A DNA stretch of 64,000 bases from Hymenolepis diminuta (Eukaryota; Platyhelminthes; Cestoda; Cyclophyllidea; Hymenolepididae): NCBI GenBank assembly GCA_900708905.1, contig CAADRB010000049.1, positions 468,461 to 532,460 of the forward strand. Reading direction: 5' to 3'. Shown here piece after piece: positions 61,359-64,000 of this stretch. The notes under the pieces were generated by a model. The model had not been told where the DNA came from, did no database searches, and saw nothing but the letters and a program-made list of their open reading frames with translations. Within the stretch, counting starts at the first letter, position 1. Each line of letters begins with the position of its first letter. The position numbers and the translations under genes were made by a program.

Positions 61359-64000
61359 CTAGAGCGAAAAAGAAGTGTTTAGTTAGATTAAAATAACTTT
61401 ACAATCAGCTACTAACCTCAAAATCGACGGCTCTTTAAGTCATGTATGCATCTTAATTAGTTCTGTTTTTCCAATTCCCCAGTCGCAAACATATCGTCGT
61501 AAAAATTATATGGTCAAGAAAAAGCCACTTTGTTCGACAATTGTACTCGTTAAGAAGCTAGTCTGCAGGCAAGCAGTTAGCCTAAAATGCGAACGACCCA
61601 TCAAACTTGGTGGGAGCGAGAGGCGTGGATAGTGCTCAAGATACTGGTTGAAAGCAAAGGATTGAAAGCATCCCCGAGGCACTTGGTCAATGAGATCTTA
61701 ACTTTCCATCGGTCTTAGTCTCAATCCCAAAACTATACCCAACTTCGTTCTTTGCAAATAAGGGGTAACCGATCAGATTGTTCTCAGTCACTTCCAAATT
61801 TCGTCGTCGATTACGTCTTCCTCTTCAAAATATCAGATCTAAACAGATTTTTGGGACCAAGGTGGTCACTAGGCATCTCTGACTTAAAATTTATTGATCC
61901 TGAGAAGAGCCCCAACTTCTGATAAGTTGGTAAAATTAACAGTTCCCCCCAATTAACAGACTTAGGTATTGTTCTCAAGTGCCTAAACCTGGATTTTCTG
62001 CCTCGTCAAAAGCGGTTTGCGAAGCGTATTCTTGCGAGAATCTGGCAGTATTTAGAGGAATAAATATAGAATTATTTGTATAAAAACCAGTTTCGCAACA
62101 TAAGTGGGTAAGATTTATTGATTCCAGCAAAACGATATAACGCAACTTCAGGTATAATAGTACAATGACACGATAGCATTTCTTCAATTTACAAGCAATG
62201 TAATATGAGCTTGCGGATATAACATTTCTCATTAAACGCTAAATAAGCCATTAGAGATTTCACTTTTATAATCTCAATTGTGAATTTTTTTAAATATACA
62301 GCAATCGAGATTAGGCCAAAAAAAGGAGAAATGCCGTATGGAAATAACAGTAATTTATCATACAAAAGGTTTTAATAGCATTATCAGATTATAAATTACC
62401 AACTTAGGAGCGAAAAAAGTATGCATATTCCTCCTTACTGCAAGAAACTAAGTGAAAGACTTCGCATCCTATGAAACACGCATGCTGGCTCATGTCTGCA
62501 CTGTCAAAATTGCCCAAAAACGACTTTTATTGGTCACTGTTCAGGCGAACAAAAAACAGAAACAGTCAATGTCACTTATTGTACCGTAATATGATCTCTT
62601 CATCATAACTCCATTTTCACTAGTGATGTACTGACACCCTGCCTTCCGCTGTTCCAAATTTCAATTCACATCTTACCATTCTCTCTCTCCCTCTCTCATT
62701 TCTAAGGGTGGTCTCAGTCAACATTATGTCCATCGAATCCTTTTAGCCTTTAGTATGATGATTAATTTTTAAAATGTACATATTTAATTCTTGTTGGCTC
62801 TAATCCTAAATCGTAATACTGACCGGATTTAGTTCTAAAATAATACAGATAATAGTCAGCAGAATATTTGAGATTATCAAGCAAAATAGGGTATAGCTTG
62901 AAAATGCAGATATCCGCTAAGTGGTAAAATCCATCTTAATCTTAAAGGCTTAAGCATACGATAAAAGCAGAATGAAGTGAAGAAAGTGGAAAATTGGGTT
63001 AAATCGGTAGGAGAATTAGGGTAACAGGGAATAAAGCCTCAAAATGCTCATAATTCACCTAGAGAAATTAATTATTAAGAGATGAATATGGTATTTAGGG
63101 TCTCGATTTCTGCGTGATTGATTTCTCCCCGTTACTTGTTTTCCAAGGTGTTACGACACCAATCACTTAAAACATTCAGAATGCAGCTAAATAAAATTTC
63201 ATTCCGATTTTAGTAATCATATTTGGTTTCATAGTAAACTGCTAAAAGAGATATTAGCAAATAATGACATTAAAGAAGGCCAAACGTATTCATCAAAGAG
63301 CACAGAGGGCGTTTAACGTTAGTCAAAGTAAATGGCAATAACATCATATCTGTTAGCTACTCCAAGGCTAAACGGATCCTAAGGCTGAATGAGGCTGACA
63401 CGGCAATTAATTATGCATTCGCGTAATATGGGGAGAGAGCGAGTGCATGGAGCACTTTTGCGTTGTGTGGCGGTGTTAAGGCTTCATTCTGCCACTTCAT
63501 AAATCAATTATAATAAAAACGACACAAGTATCCTCCTGATACTTCTATTGGCAACATCGGCAATCAAATTGAGCATGACGAAAGTCACCACTAAATGCAA
63601 AGAAAGCGCGTTATAAAGAAACAATACTTCACGTTGGAATACAACTAAAAAGTGCATATTTTCTTCTAATACTAAACCAATTAGAACTAGATGGGTGATA
63701 ACAAAGGCAGAGAAGAATGCAAATGGACAATGGCCCTTGAAAACCGACATCTAGTACATTTTGCCACTCAACCGCCTTCAGCCCAGAATGCCCGCAAACA
63801 TCCCAAACCAGGAAATGTATCTTAACGGCAAAATTATCTTTCAACAGTAAAGTCTATAAATTATAATCGTCTCCTTCCATCAGTAAATGTTTTATTAGAA
63901 CCTATCGGACTCGAGCTTTTAATACCATTCTTTTCACAGAATGGATTAAATACAATATTATTTGCAAACAAAAATACAACCTTTGTATGGAGGACAGCCA
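61359..64000. other. right-end region, possible intron of the minus-strand gene
   Basis: Mostly AT-rich. A GC-richer patch at about 61560-61830 contains open stretches in two minus-strand frames and may be an additional exon, a decayed element or chance; no motif is recognised. A pyrimidine-rich tract lies at about 62680-62702. Open frames at 61975-62232 and 63508-63844 on the minus strand are AT-driven and not convincing. Confidence 0.5.

Noticed and set aside
1..64000. CRISPR array, bacterial operon or prophage
   Set aside because: No regularly spaced repeats, no ribosome-binding-site-led gene clusters and clear spliceosomal introns; the window is eukaryotic.

Overview
This is a eukaryotic window and probably comes from a parasitic flatworm, with a tapeworm-like genome the best guess. 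The reasons are AT-rich non-coding DNA, coding exons of clearly higher GC, genes split into many exons with standard GT-AG introns, and very short introns (31-39 bp) clustered at the 5' end of a long gene, a pattern reported for schistosomes and tapeworms. The phylum is an inference; no rRNA, mitochondrial gene or spliced-leader sequence was seen that would settle it. There is no sign of prokaryotic gene organisation.

Layout. Bases 1-24592 are a gene desert with only short chance ORFs and simple repeats. A run of N (24593-25385) is followed by a striking inverted duplication: two 541-bp arms (25655-26195 and 27747-28287) that differ at one base, around a 1551-bp spacer. The first recognisable gene is an akirin (29833-31463, + strand, four coding exons, 230 aa). 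Downstream of it lies a decayed Ty3/gypsy-type integrase on the minus strand (about 32108-32811). The main gene is a lethal(2) giant larvae (Lgl/LLGL) homologue, 34310-57648 on the + strand, reconstructed here as 16 coding exons encoding 1246 aa, with every exon junction in phase. Its fourth intron is 10.5 kb and holds a broken mariner-family transposase (about 43100-44270). The last 6 kb hold one convincing but unidentified exon on the minus strand (61143-61358).

The two identified genes are unrelated in job: akirin is a nuclear cofactor of transcription, and Lgl is a cortical polarity protein of the Scribble module. They share a strand but are 2.8 kb apart with transposon debris between them, so nothing suggests co-regulation. 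The points most worth attention are the Lgl aPKC-target motif, where the first of the three canonical serines is replaced by glutamate, an acidic insertion in the Lgl propeller region, the near-perfect inverted repeat beside the assembly gap, and the orphan minus-strand exon. I did not find evidence of a wholly new multi-gene system.
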